DNA of 64,000 bases, taken from Agrobacterium vitis (GTDB taxonomy: Bacteria; Pseudomonadota; Alphaproteobacteria; Rhizobiales; Rhizobiaceae). Under the pieces are notes generated by a model that ran no database searches, was not told the origin of the DNA, and saw only the letters and a list, made by a program, of their open reading frames with translations. Positions 56,189-64,000 of the stretch are shown piece after piece. The DNA lies in assembly GCF_013426735.1 (NCBI RefSeq), contig NZ_AP023273.1, positions 558,001-622,000 of the forward strand, in the 5' to 3' direction. Position 1 is the stretch's first letter; every line of letters begins with the position of its first letter. A program made the position numbers and the translations under genes.

Positions 56189-57268
56189 TTAATCTTGAGG
56201 CGACAGCAACAAAGGCAGCAATTGCTTTCCCTGCCGTTCGATTTCCGCAAGATAGGGGGTATCGGACAGAATGAAGTGGCTGATCCCGAGATCGCGATAA
56301 CGACTGAGCGCGCGGGCGACATCCTGTGCGGAGCCGACGAGCCATGTCGTTCCAGCCCCGCCGCCGCCGAATTTTCCCGGCGCCGTATAAAGGTTTTCGT
56401 CCAGAACGTCGCCTCGGGAATGAAGATCTAGAAGCCGCATTTGTCCGATCGCCACGTCCCGCTTGTGGTCATGCCAGCCAGCGCCGCTGGTTTTCGCCAT
56501 TTCCGCCACTTTGGCCTCAGCATCGGCCCACGCTTGCTCCGTTGTGTCACGAACGAGGGTGGTAATCCTGAGACCGAATTCCAAGGGCGGAAGATCGCGG
56601 TCCAATGTCCGGCTGAGCGCCTTCAATCGGTCGATCCGTTCCCGAACCCCGTCAAGCGGCTCTCCCCAGAAAAGCTGAACATCCGCTTGGCCGGCGGCGA
56701 CATGTTCCGCCGCTTCCGATGCGCCACCGAAATAGAGCTTGGGATGCGGGCGTCCTTTCCTTGGCCTGATCCGTGGCTCCACCGTGGAATTCGCAACACG
56801 GAAATGCGTGCCTTCGAAGCTGACATTCTCTTCGGTCCATAGCCGGCGCACCAGCCGCATGAATTCTGCTGTGCGGGCGTAGCGATGGGCAGAATCGCCT
56901 TCGCTATCGCCATAGGCAGCAAGATCGTCCTTGCCCGAAACCACATTGACGCGGACGCGACCATTGCTCAAATGATCCAGCGTTGCGGCTGCGGAGGCGA
57001 AATTGGCCGGTTTCCAATAGCCGGGCCGAATAGCGATCAACGGTTCGAACCGGGTCGTGCGTGCGGCCAGTGACGTTGCCACTGTAAACGTATCGGGCCG
57101 CCCCCAACCGGTACCGATCAAGGCGCCCGCCCAGCCATGGGCCTCCAAGGCTTTGGCATGAGCAGTCAAGCTATCAAGGCTGTTATGATCCTCGCCAGCG
57201 ATATCACCGCGATGACCTGCCTTGACGTCGTTGGGGATATACCAGAGAAATTCCGTCTTACTGGTCAT
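56189..57268 (-). CDS. LLM-class flavin monooxygenase, alkanesulfonate monooxygenase (SsuD)-like
   Basis: A 359-residue enzyme. TEFLWYIPNDVKAGHRGD opens it. PLIAIRPGYWKPANFASAAATLDHLSNGRVRVNVVSGKDDLAAYGDSEGDSAHRYARTAEFMRLVRRLWTEENVSFEG is typical of SsuD-like sulfonate and sulfone monooxygenases. The gap to the binding-protein gene is 169 bases, so it may be transcribed with region 7 or separately. It requires FMNH2 from a reductase not encoded next to it. Confidence 0.93.
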   Translation of the reverse strand: MTSKTEFLWYIPNDVKAGHRGDIAGEDHNSLDSLTAHAKALEAHGWAGALIGTGWGRPDTFTVATSLAARTTRFEPLIAIRPGYWKPANFASAAATLDHLSNGRVRVNVVSGKDDLAAYGDSEGDSAHRYARTAEFMRLVRRLWTEENVSFEGTHFRVANSTVEPRIRPRKGRPHPKLYFGGASEAAEHVAAGQADVQLFWGEPLDGVRERIDRLKALSRTLDRDLPPLEFGLRITTLVRDTTEQAWADAEAKVAEMAKTSGAGWHDHKRDVAIGQMRLLDLHSRGDVLDENLYTAPGKFGGGGAGTTWLVGSAQDVARALSRYRDLGISHFILSDTPYLAEIERQGKQLLPLLLSPQD

Positions 57269-57352
57269 GCGCCCATCCGGTTTTCCAACATACGCGGTTC
57301 AAAAGCGCCGCCCATTGGCTGGCGACTGTGTTTACGATCACGGTGTTTGCGA

Positions 57353-58354
57353 TCACGACGGGCGCGCCGTCTTAGAACTCAAGGCCAGCACAGAGAAAAT
57401 CAGCAGGCCCGTTGCAACCTGTTGCCAGTAGAAATTCAAGCCTGATAGCAGCAACCCGTTCGAGACGAGGCCAAGCAGCAGAACGCCGAGCACCGTGCCA
57501 ATCACATTGGGCCGACGCAGCGGATGGAGCGTGGTGCCGATAAAGGTCGCGCCAATGGCATTCAACAGGAAGGCGTTGCCGGATGACGGAATGTAGACAT
57601 TGACCGTTGCCGTCAAAAGAATGCCAGCAATTGCGGCAATCAGCCCGGCCAGAATATAGGCGCTCGCAACAACTGAGGCGACAGACAGGCCGGAATAGCG
57701 CGCCACGCTGGCTTGGGTGCCGATGGCCGTCAGAGCCCGCCCGAAGCGGGTCATTGACAATAGCACGGCAGTCAAAACAATCAGCAGGAACGTGACGACC
57801 AGCGGCACGGGTATGCCGAGCAATTGTCCATGGCCGATGAACGAAAAGCCTGACGGAATGGCGGCTTGGGACAGATAGACCGGATTGCCGCCATTGGTGA
57901 GCAATTGCTGCACGCTGCGGCCGATGAACAGCGTTCCAAGCGTTGCCAGAAACGGCGAGATGCCAATTGCTGAAATCAACAGGCCATTCAAGGCACCGAC
58001 CAGTCCGCCGGCGAAGATTGCCGCCAGCACCGCGAGGCCGACGGGCACACCACCCAGCACCAGCGAGACGAAGGTGAAACTGGCAAAATCCACCGCCGTT
58101 GCAACCGAAAGATCGATGCCGCCGGAGGCGACGGCAAAGGTCATCGCAATCGACACGATGGCGAGCAAGGCGACATTATTGACCAGCACACTCATCAGGT
58201 TAGCACCGGTCAGGAAACTTGGCGCCACCGTTGAAAATATCGCAATCACCGCGAGGATAGCGAGGATTAGCGCATAACGCGCCAAATATCCGATCCGCAG
58301 GTGACCGGACGCCAAAGCCCCAGCCGTCTGCGTTTTGGTGTTAACCGTTGACAT
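57353..58354 (-). CDS. Sugar ABC permease (RbsC-like), subunit 2
   Basis: A 333-residue permease of the ribose/monosaccharide class with about ten TM segments. It has FAVASGGIDLSVATAVDFASF, the family's conserved GGIDLSV stretch, and GAINGLL-like GALNGLLISAIGISPFLATLGTLFI. It starts 8 bases after the sister permease. It is the last gene of a four-gene importer operon. The substrate is a monosaccharide or an autoinducer-like molecule. Confidence 0.94.
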   Translation of the reverse strand: MSTVNTKTQTAGALASGHLRIGYLARYALILAILAVIAIFSTVAPSFLTGANLMSVLVNNVALLAIVSIAMTFAVASGGIDLSVATAVDFASFTFVSLVLGGVPVGLAVLAAIFAGGLVGALNGLLISAIGISPFLATLGTLFIGRSVQQLLTNGGNPVYLSQAAIPSGFSFIGHGQLLGIPVPLVVTFLLIVLTAVLLSMTRFGRALTAIGTQASVARYSGLSVASVVASAYILAGLIAAIAGILLTATVNVYIPSSGNAFLLNAIGATFIGTTLHPLRRPNVIGTVLGVLLLGLVSNGLLLSGLNFYWQQVATGLLIFSVLALSSKTARPS

Positions 58355-58361
58355 GATGATC

Positions 58362-59423
58362 CTACCTCCTGCGCAGCAAAGTGGTGGCCGAGACGACCAG
58401 AAGGATCAGCGCGCCCTGGACGCCAGCCACCAATGTGCTCGACAGATTGAGCAGTTGAAATCCATTGATCAGCACACCGACAAAAATCGCCGAAACCAGC
58501 GTGCCGGGAATGGTCGGCACCAGCCGCCGTGAAAAGACAGAGCCTAGCAGAGTGGTTACCACGACGGGCAGCAAGATATCGCCAGCACCGGTGGAACTGC
58601 CGCTGAGATAAGACGTATTGAGGATGCCAGCGATACCGCCCAGCAGACCGGCGGCGATGAAGGCACCTGCCGTCAGGGTTTTAACCCTGAGGCCCGCCGC
58701 CCTTGCGGCTTCCGGAAATTCACCGACCGCGTAAAGCCTCAAACCCAGCGCGGTATATTGGACGACAGCTCCAACCAGCAAGGCCGCTCCCAGCAGGATA
58801 TAGGCCAGCACAGGCAGGCCAAACGGCCCCGTGGCTGAAAGCGCCGAGAGAAAATCGGTTGATGCCGGAATGACAGTGTTTTGGGTCAGCACCAGTTCGA
58901 GACCCGCCACCACATTCATCACCGCAAGCGTTGCCAGAAGCGGCACAATACCGACAATGACCACAGCCAAGGCATTGACAAGACCGATGATCAATCCGGT
59001 GGCCAGCGCCCCCAAAACGGCAACACCATCGCTCCATCCCAGCTGCACAAGACTGGCATAGACCGCAGCACTAAGGCCCATATTGGCGGCCAGCGACAGA
59101 TCGATCCCGCCCGTCACAACATTCGAACCGCCCGCAGTGATCACCACCGTCAGCCCGAAGGCCAGCACCCCGAGAATGGCCGACTGCGCAAGAACATTGC
59201 CCAGATTGCCGAGGCTAAAGAAGAAGGGAGCCGTCAGCGAAAAGAACAGGAAGACGCCAAGGATTCCGAGGATGGACCCGGTCCGCAGCAGCCAGGCAGC
59301 CCCCCACGCAGCACCCTTGCGGGGCTGGGCAAAGTCGCGCGCCTCGGAAGAGCCGTTTTGACGTGTGCCGGTGGGTATAGGCGACCTCAAGTCAATCGAA
59401 ACGGAATTGACATCAACCGACAT
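58362..59423 (-). CDS. Sugar ABC permease (RbsC-like), subunit 1
   Basis: A 353-residue permease with VITAGGSNVVTGGIDLSLAANMGLSAAVYASL and GLVNALAVVIVGIVPLLATLAVMNV. It has the same topology as the next permease but is clearly divergent from it, so the two form a heterodimer. The ATG at 59423 overlaps the ATPase gene's end by 11 bases and has AGGA at 8 bases. Confidence 0.94.
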   Translation of the reverse strand: MSVDVNSVSIDLRSPIPTGTRQNGSSEARDFAQPRKGAAWGAAWLLRTGSILGILGVFLFFSLTAPFFFSLGNLGNVLAQSAILGVLAFGLTVVITAGGSNVVTGGIDLSLAANMGLSAAVYASLVQLGWSDGVAVLGALATGLIIGLVNALAVVIVGIVPLLATLAVMNVVAGLELVLTQNTVIPASTDFLSALSATGPFGLPVLAYILLGAALLVGAVVQYTALGLRLYAVGEFPEAARAAGLRVKTLTAGAFIAAGLLGGIAGILNTSYLSGSSTGAGDILLPVVVTTLLGSVFSRRLVPTIPGTLVSAIFVGVLINGFQLLNLSSTLVAGVQGALILLVVSATTLLRRR

Positions 59424-60966
59424 GGCGCAATCCTTCCCCCAAGCCCGTTGCGGCATCCGACCCCGTTGTGGCGGCGAAAACGGCGTCCGCTGTCGTCTGG
59501 CTCGATGTCAGTTCTGCCGTGATCCGGCCCCGGAAAAACACCAGAATCAGGTCGGTTATGCCAACCAGTTCCGGCAGGTCGGACGACAGGATGATGACGC
59601 CTGCGCCCTTTTCGACCAGCTCGCCGATCAGCTGGTAAATTTCGACTTTCGCGCCGATATCGACGCCAACAGTCGGCTCGTCCAGAAGATAGATTTCCGA
59701 TTGACGGCTCAGCCATTTTGCAATCGCCACCTTCTGTTGATTGCCACCGGACAGCGTTCGTACCGGCGCATCGCGGCCTGCCGTCTTGATCTGCAATTGC
59801 CCGATCAGCCTGTCCACTGCATTCTTTTCAAGACCGGTCTTCAGAAAACCCGCCCTCGAAAAACGGTCGAGACTGGCAAGCGTGATGTTTTCCGCCACCG
59901 TGAGATCAAGGGCTACGCCGTTGCCGCGCCGGTCTTCCGGAACAAGCGCCAGATTGCGCGACACGGCTTGACGTGGGCTGTCGAATGACACCGCTGTCTC
60001 GCCCGTTTGAATGGTACCCGAGCCTGCTGTTTCCAGACCAAACAGTGTCTGCAACAGTTCCTTGGCACCGGAGCCTAAAAGACCGGTGATACCGAGCACT
60101 TCGCCCCGGTGCAGGCTGAAGGACACGTCCTCATACTGGCCTTCGGCTGTCAAGCCACGAACGTCCAGCAGGCGCTCGCCCTTGGCGACGACCGGTTTTG
60201 GAAACATCTCGGCAATATCGCGCTCCACCATCAGGGTTGCAATCTGTTTTGCCGAAAGACCGGCAAGCGAGCGGCTGGCAACGACCTCACCATTGCGCAG
60301 CACGGTCACGTCGTCGCAAAGCGCTTCGATTTCGGCCAGGTAATGCGAGATATAAACGATCGTCACCCCCTCATCACGCAACCGCCGGATCAGGGAAAAC
60401 AGCATGTCGGCCTCGCGCCGCACCAGCGCCGCCGTCGGCTCGTCGAACACCAGCACCTTGGGCTTGGCCAGCAGCGCGCGTGTGATCTGCACGATCTGCT
60501 TTTGCGCGGTGGTCAACTCGCCGATCAATGCATTGGTCGGCAGGCTCAGGCCGAAATAGTCCTGCAAAATCGCCTGCGCCTGGCGTTTCATCGCGCGCCG
60601 GTCCAGAAATGGCGTGCCGGCAATCTTCGGTTCGCGCCCCAGAAACAAGGCCTCGCCAACCGTGAAGGACGGGACCAGAAGGCGATCCTGATGAATGAAA
60701 TGGATGCCAAGCTTTTCGACCAGCGGCGGTGTCAGATCCTGTATTGCGACCCCGTCGATCTTGATCGTTCCGTCATCCTGCCGGTGAAGACCGGCGAGAA
60801 TCTTGATCAGGGTCGATTTTCCCGCACCATTCTGGCCGACAAGCCCATGGATCGTTCCAGCGCGAATGCCAAACGATACCTCGGCCAGCGCTGTTGCTCC
60901 GCCAAACCGTTTGGAAATGCCATGAAAGCGGATTGCATCGCCCTCCGCAGGCTGTCTCTCACGCAT
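59413..60966 (-). CDS. Sugar ABC dual ATPase (RbsA/MglA-like)
   Basis: A 517-residue protein of two ATPase domains. Domain 1: GQNGAGKSTLIKILAG, LTTAQKQIVQITRAL (divergent signature), VLVFDEPTAAL. Domain 2: degenerate GLLGSGAKEL in place of the Walker A, then LSGGNQQKVAIAKWL and IYLLDEPTVGVD. This asymmetry is normal for the class. The ATG at 60966 has AAGGA at 8 bases. It is the second gene of the operon. Confidence 0.95.
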   Translation of the reverse strand: MRERQPAEGDAIRFHGISKRFGGATALAEVSFGIRAGTIHGLVGQNGAGKSTLIKILAGLHRQDDGTIKIDGVAIQDLTPPLVEKLGIHFIHQDRLLVPSFTVGEALFLGREPKIAGTPFLDRRAMKRQAQAILQDYFGLSLPTNALIGELTTAQKQIVQITRALLAKPKVLVFDEPTAALVRREADMLFSLIRRLRDEGVTIVYISHYLAEIEALCDDVTVLRNGEVVASRSLAGLSAKQIATLMVERDIAEMFPKPVVAKGERLLDVRGLTAEGQYEDVSFSLHRGEVLGITGLLGSGAKELLQTLFGLETAGSGTIQTGETAVSFDSPRQAVSRNLALVPEDRRGNGVALDLTVAENITLASLDRFSRAGFLKTGLEKNAVDRLIGQLQIKTAGRDAPVRTLSGGNQQKVAIAKWLSRQSEIYLLDEPTVGVDIGAKVEIYQLIGELVEKGAGVIILSSDLPELVGITDLILVFFRGRITAELTSSQTTADAVFAATTGSDAATGLGEGLRHVG

Positions 60967-61038
60967 AAAAATGTCCTTCGCAAAGCCGCTTGTCGCCCCC
61001 GGCATAAGCTGTGGCGTTCCAACACCCTGCCTTGGCGA

Positions 61039-62052
61039 TCAGCCGATCCCGAGCTTCTTGGTGACCTCGTTGACAGTCTGCTTGTTGGCCAGCAGGGCTG
61101 GCACATAGCTCTCACGCGGCAAGGTCTTGCCGGACAGCAGCAGCGCCACATTCTGAATGGCCTGGCGACCGAGTTCGGCGGGCTGTTGGGCAACATCTGC
61201 AGCGGCAGGCGAGGCCGGGTCCGCCACCAGTTGCAACACTTCAGGGCTGCCATCGACGCCGTAGGTCTTGATTTCCGTGCGCCCGGCTGCCGCCAGCGCC
61301 TGGGTTGCCCCCAATTGCGGAATATCCCAGGCGGACCAGATGGCTTTGATCGAGCCTTTTTCCGGATATTTGTTGAGAATGGCGGTGACCTGGGCGAATG
61401 CCTCCTGCACGGTATTGGGGATGACGTCGCGCAGTTCCGGCTGGATAATCTTGACCTTCGGGAAATACTTGATGACGTTAACAAGCTGGTCATAGCGGAT
61501 GGCGCAGGGCGTCACGCCATAAAAGCCATTGAAAACCACGACATTGCCTTCACCGCCAATGTCAGAGACCAGTTGCAGGGCCAGATCCTTGCCGATACCC
61601 CAATTGTCGGAGGTCGAATTGTTCAGCGAATGGCTGGAGCCGACATCAATGGTCAGAACCGGAATGCCAGCGTCGCGCGCCCGTTTCAGCCAGGGGTCGA
61701 TAACCGTCAAGGTGCCGAGCAATTGCACGATGGCATCCGGCTTTTGCGCGATCAGGGTTTGGAGTTGAGCCACCAGCTTGCCATCGCTACGGCCCGCATC
61801 GACGGCAAGAGGTTCGCCGCCCAGACGCTTCACTTCGGCAATCTGGGCATTATAGGCCTGGAGGTCAAAGAAATGGTCGGTCCCTGCCGTGCTGATGCCG
61901 ATCCGTTTGCCCTTCAGGCTGAGAGCTTCATCTGCTGCATGGGCAGCATTGACACCAAGCAGGCTTGCCCCCGCAACTGCTGCGCCAGCAAAGGCCGCGA
62001 GCTTGATGAGCTGACGCCGTCCAATTTCAGTGTTGAATTCGTCGTCCGACAT
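61039..62052 (-). CDS. Sugar ABC substrate-binding protein with Tat-type signal
   Basis: A 337-residue periplasmic protein of the ribose-binding type. The signal has GRRQLIKLAAFAGAAVAGASLL, a twin-arginine motif, so export is probably folded via Tat. The core has GKRIGISTAGTDHFFDLQAYNAQIAEVKRLGG, LQTLIAQKPDAIVQLLGT and IWSAWDIPQLGATQALAAAG. GGAGA precedes the start. It heads the importer operon and is divergent from metY. Confidence 0.94.
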   Translation of the reverse strand: MSDDEFNTEIGRRQLIKLAAFAGAAVAGASLLGVNAAHAADEALSLKGKRIGISTAGTDHFFDLQAYNAQIAEVKRLGGEPLAVDAGRSDGKLVAQLQTLIAQKPDAIVQLLGTLTVIDPWLKRARDAGIPVLTIDVGSSHSLNNSTSDNWGIGKDLALQLVSDIGGEGNVVVFNGFYGVTPCAIRYDQLVNVIKYFPKVKIIQPELRDVIPNTVQEAFAQVTAILNKYPEKGSIKAIWSAWDIPQLGATQALAAAGRTEIKTYGVDGSPEVLQLVADPASPAAADVAQQPAELGRQAIQNVALLLSGKTLPRESYVPALLANKQTVNEVTKKLGIG

Positions 62053-62395
62053 GTCGTCTTCTCCGGTTGTCTAGTTTTTCTATAGAGTAAGATTATTTGC
62101 TGTTTGGCCGAGAAAGGATTTTGCGTCTTGATAAACCAAGTGGGAAAAACAGACCCAATCAGCACCGAAATGGCGCAGCGATCATCCCAGCCAGCTTTTC
62201 GCTCAGACGTTAAGAGGCAGCAGACGACCGGCTCTTCCCTCAGGCGCAATTTCTAAGCGGTGTCGAAAGAAGGGAAGAATATTTCTCTACTTAATCGATG
62301 GATTATTCCATCATGCAACCGTCACAGAGGCCAAAGGCATAGCAAAAATCCAGGGCGGTGACTGGCGGAAATTCAACACAGGACGGGAGTTACAG
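62053..62395. other. Divergent promoter region of importer and metY; no gene
   Basis: 340 bases between divergent genes. One small hairpin, GATGGA-TTAT-TCCATC, lies near 62302-62317 and could be an operator. I looked for a SAM-II riboswitch upstream of metY, as occurs in Rhizobiales, and did not see its conserved core. Confidence 0.4.
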
Positions 62396-63718
62396 ATGAG
62401 CAGCAAACCATTGCATCCAGAAACGCTGGCCCTTCATGCCGGCTGGCGCGCCGACCCGACGACGGGGGCTGTCGCCGTTCCGATCTATCAGACCACGTCT
62501 TTTCAGTTCCGAGATACGGAGCATGCGGCCAATCTGTTTGCCCTGAAAGAGCTGGGTAATATCTATAGCCGCATCGGCAACCCAACGGTGGATGTGCTTG
62601 AGCAGCGCATTGCAGCAATCGAAGGCGGCGTTGCGGCATTGGCGCTTGCCTCCGGTCAGGCGGCGTCTGCCTTTGCGATCCAGAACCTTGCCAAAGTCGG
62701 CGACAATATCGTCAGCTCCACCGATCTCTATGGCGGCACATGGAACCTGTTTGCCAACACGCTGAAAGATCAGGGCATTGAGGTTCGTTTTGTTGATCCG
62801 ACAGACCCGGAAAACTTCCGCCGCGCCACAGATGAGCGCACCCGCGCCTATTATGCAGAGACCCTGCCCAACCCGAAACTGACCGTTTTCCCGATTGCCG
62901 AAGTGGCAAGCATTGGCCGCGAATTCGGCATTCCGCTGATTGTGGACAATACCGCAGCCCCCTTGCTGGCGCGGCCCTTTGATCATGGCGCTGCTGTGGT
63001 TGTTTATTCCTCCACCAAATATCTTGGCGGCCACGGCACGTCCATTGGCGGCTTGATCGTTGATGGCGGCAATTTCGACTGGGAAGCCCACAAAGAGCGC
63101 CAGCCAGCCTTGAACACACCAGACCCAAGCTACCACGGCGCCGTCTGGACGGAAGCCACCAAGCCGCTTGGTCCTATTGCCTATATCATCAAGGCGCGTG
63201 TGACCCTGCTGCGTGATCTTGGGGCTGCACTCTCACCCTTCAACGCCTTCCAGCTGTTGCAAGGCATTGAAACCCTGCCGCTTCGCATTGAGCGCCACGT
63301 TAAAAACGCCGCAGCCGTTGCAGACTATCTGGCCAAGCGGCCAGAAATTGCCAAGGTGATCTATCCATCCCAGCAGAGCGGCGTATGGCGTGAGCGGGCC
63401 GATAAGTATCTCAAGGGTGGTTACGGCGGTCTTGTCGGCTTTGAGCTGAAAGACGGGCTGGACGCTGGACGCCAGTTCATCGACGGGCTCGAATTGCTCT
63501 ATCACGTTGCCAATATTGGTGATGCCCGCAGCCTCGCCATTCATCCGGCCTCGACCACCCACTCCCAGCTGACCGCCGAAGAACAGGCCGCAAGTGGCGT
63601 TTCGCCGGGCTATGTGCGCCTTTCCATCGGCATTGAGCATATCGATGACATCATCGCCGATATCCAACGTGGTCTCAATGCGGCATCTTCTGGCGTGCAG
63701 AACAGCAAGGCAGCCTGA
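62396..63718 (+). CDS. metY: O-acetylhomoserine sulfhydrylase-type Cys/Met-metabolism PLP enzyme
   Basis: A 440-residue PLP enzyme. It opens HPETLALHAGWRADPTTGAVAVPIYQTTSFQF, as in O-acetylhomoserine aminocarboxypropyltransferases. YSRIGNPTVDVLEQRIAAIEGG supplies the phosphate-binding Tyr/Arg. Lys208 in VVYSSTKYLGGHG is the Schiff-base residue, and SLAIHPASTTHSQLT lies near the C-terminus. The length is that of MetY (about 430), not of cystathionine synthases (about 390). It joins sulfide to O-acetylhomoserine, giving homocysteine. GGGAG precedes the ATG. In this window it could use sulfide released by the organosulfur pathways. Confidence 0.92.
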   Translation: MSSKPLHPETLALHAGWRADPTTGAVAVPIYQTTSFQFRDTEHAANLFALKELGNIYSRIGNPTVDVLEQRIAAIEGGVAALALASGQAASAFAIQNLAKVGDNIVSSTDLYGGTWNLFANTLKDQGIEVRFVDPTDPENFRRATDERTRAYYAETLPNPKLTVFPIAEVASIGREFGIPLIVDNTAAPLLARPFDHGAAVVVYSSTKYLGGHGTSIGGLIVDGGNFDWEAHKERQPALNTPDPSYHGAVWTEATKPLGPIAYIIKARVTLLRDLGAALSPFNAFQLLQGIETLPLRIERHVKNAAAVADYLAKRPEIAKVIYPSQQSGVWRERADKYLKGGYGGLVGFELKDGLDAGRQFIDGLELLYHVANIGDARSLAIHPASTTHSQLTAEEQAASGVSPGYVRLSIGIEHIDDIIADIQRGLNAASSGVQNSKAA

Positions 63719-63730
63719 TCAAACATGGAA

Positions 63731-63761
63731 AACGGAAGCACCGCGAGGTGCTTCCGTTTTT
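63731..63761 (+). terminator. Strong intrinsic terminator of metY
   Basis: AACGGAAGCACC (63731-63742) and GGTGCTTCCGTT (63747-63758) form a perfect 12-bp stem with loop GCGA, followed by a run of T. The A-run on the other side means it could also serve the convergent gene. Confidence 0.9.
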
Positions 63762-63793
63762 GTCTGCGCAGAGCCTGCTTGGGAGGGAGGTGC

Positions 63794-64000
63794 TCAAAAA
63801 GCAGCAGACGGAATCCAGCTTGCCGTGACAGCAGAGCTTGTCGAGAAGCTTGGAATTTTCTTGGCCAAGTCTTCGATGCTCTTGACGTTGGCATCCCGCA
63901 ATTGCTTTTGCGTCACCAGAACCGGATCGACAATAATCTGATGCGGCACCGTTTCGCCGGCAATCTGCAAGGCGGCAGCGCGAATGGACACGGCACCCAC
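63794..64000 (-). CDS. Sugar ABC substrate-binding protein, C-terminal end
   Basis: The last 68 codons of a gene that continues beyond the window. AALQIAGETVPHQIIVDPVLVTQKQLRDANVKSIEDLAKKIP matches the C-terminal region of ribose/rhamnose-type periplasmic binding proteins (AGE-x-VP-x-x-I-x-V-x-P-x-LVT). It is convergent with metY and shares its terminator. It probably belongs to a second sugar importer outside the window. Confidence 0.75.
   Translation of the reverse strand: MGAVSIRAAALQIAGETVPHQIIVDPVLVTQKQLRDANVKSIEDLAKKIPSFSTSSAVTASWIPSAAF

Noticed and set aside
60109..62085. Open frame of 658 codons on the plus strand
   Set aside because: It lies antisense across the sugar ATPase and binding-protein genes, has no ribosome site, and its composition (many Arg, Gln, Cys, His) is that of a shadow frame in GC-rich DNA.
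62250..62395. SAM-II riboswitch upstream of metY
   Set aside because: Looked for the conserved pseudoknot core expected in alphaproteobacterial met leaders. Only a small GATGGA/TCCATC hairpin is present.

Overview
The window is bacterial, dense and GC-rich. Gene content (GTGA/ATGA-coupled operons, an IalB-like protein, many ABC importers, hairpin-rich intergenic repeats) suggests an alphaproteobacterium of the Rhizobiales, most likely Rhizobiaceae. That placement is inferred from gene types and not from any marker gene. No rRNA, tRNA, transposase, phage gene or CRISPR array was seen.

Layout. (1) 1-10031: a broken-off PLP-fold gene coupled to a sugar-lactone oxidase; TetR regulator; SnoaL-like protein; group-D-type flavin monooxygenase with a Pro/Met repeat tail; MFS transporter; then, in opposite orientation, a flavin reductase and an NtaA-type monooxygenase with a divergent AraC regulator. 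(2) 10110-17523: RND efflux operon (adaptor, pump, DUF3313 lipoprotein) divergent from an OmpR/histidine kinase pair. (3) 17681-26667: an eight-gene operon of three luciferase-like (LLM) flavin monooxygenases, two sister amino-acid binding proteins, a fused permease-ATPase, an N-acetyltransferase and an M20 amidohydrolase. (4) 27289-31637: LacI regulator, MFS transporter, DapA/NanA-family lyase and YhcH-family protein. (5) 31927-41473: small membrane protein, katG, hybrid kinase, NarL-type regulator, IalB-like protein and a large autotransporter. (6) 42222-49863: peptide-type ABC importer with an SsuD-like monooxygenase and an acyl-CoA-dehydrogenase-fold enzyme. (7) 49993-57268: NtaA-type monooxygenase, MmgE/PrpD protein, amino-acid ABC importer and a second SsuD-like monooxygenase. 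(8) 57353-64000: sugar ABC importer, metY-type sulfhydrylase with a strong terminator, and the end of another sugar-binding protein.

Main reading. Seven LLM-class flavin monooxygenases lie in 64 kb, most beside an importer, while only one recognisable flavin reductase is present. Regions 3 and 7 together contain every gene type of the Bacillus subtilis yxeKLMNOPQ operon (monooxygenase, acetyltransferase, binding protein, permease, ATPase, amidohydrolase, MmgE/PrpD protein), which disposes of S-(2-succino)cysteine by N-acetylation, oxidative C-S cleavage and deacetylation. I infer that much of this window is an organosulfur salvage region handling S-substituted cysteines, and perhaps sulfonates and modified peptides, with MetY using released sulfide. 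Substrates are not proven by sequence.

Two dispersed intergenic repeat families were found by eye. One (about 110-130 bp, seven copies) ends in a long hairpin whose arms co-vary between copies. The other (about 105 bp, two copies) folds into two hairpins. A strong promoter with a structured leader driving a 39-codon ORF (2462-2673), an intrinsic terminator inside the region 3 operon, a LacI-type operator, and candidate sigma-54 and response-regulator sites are also reported.
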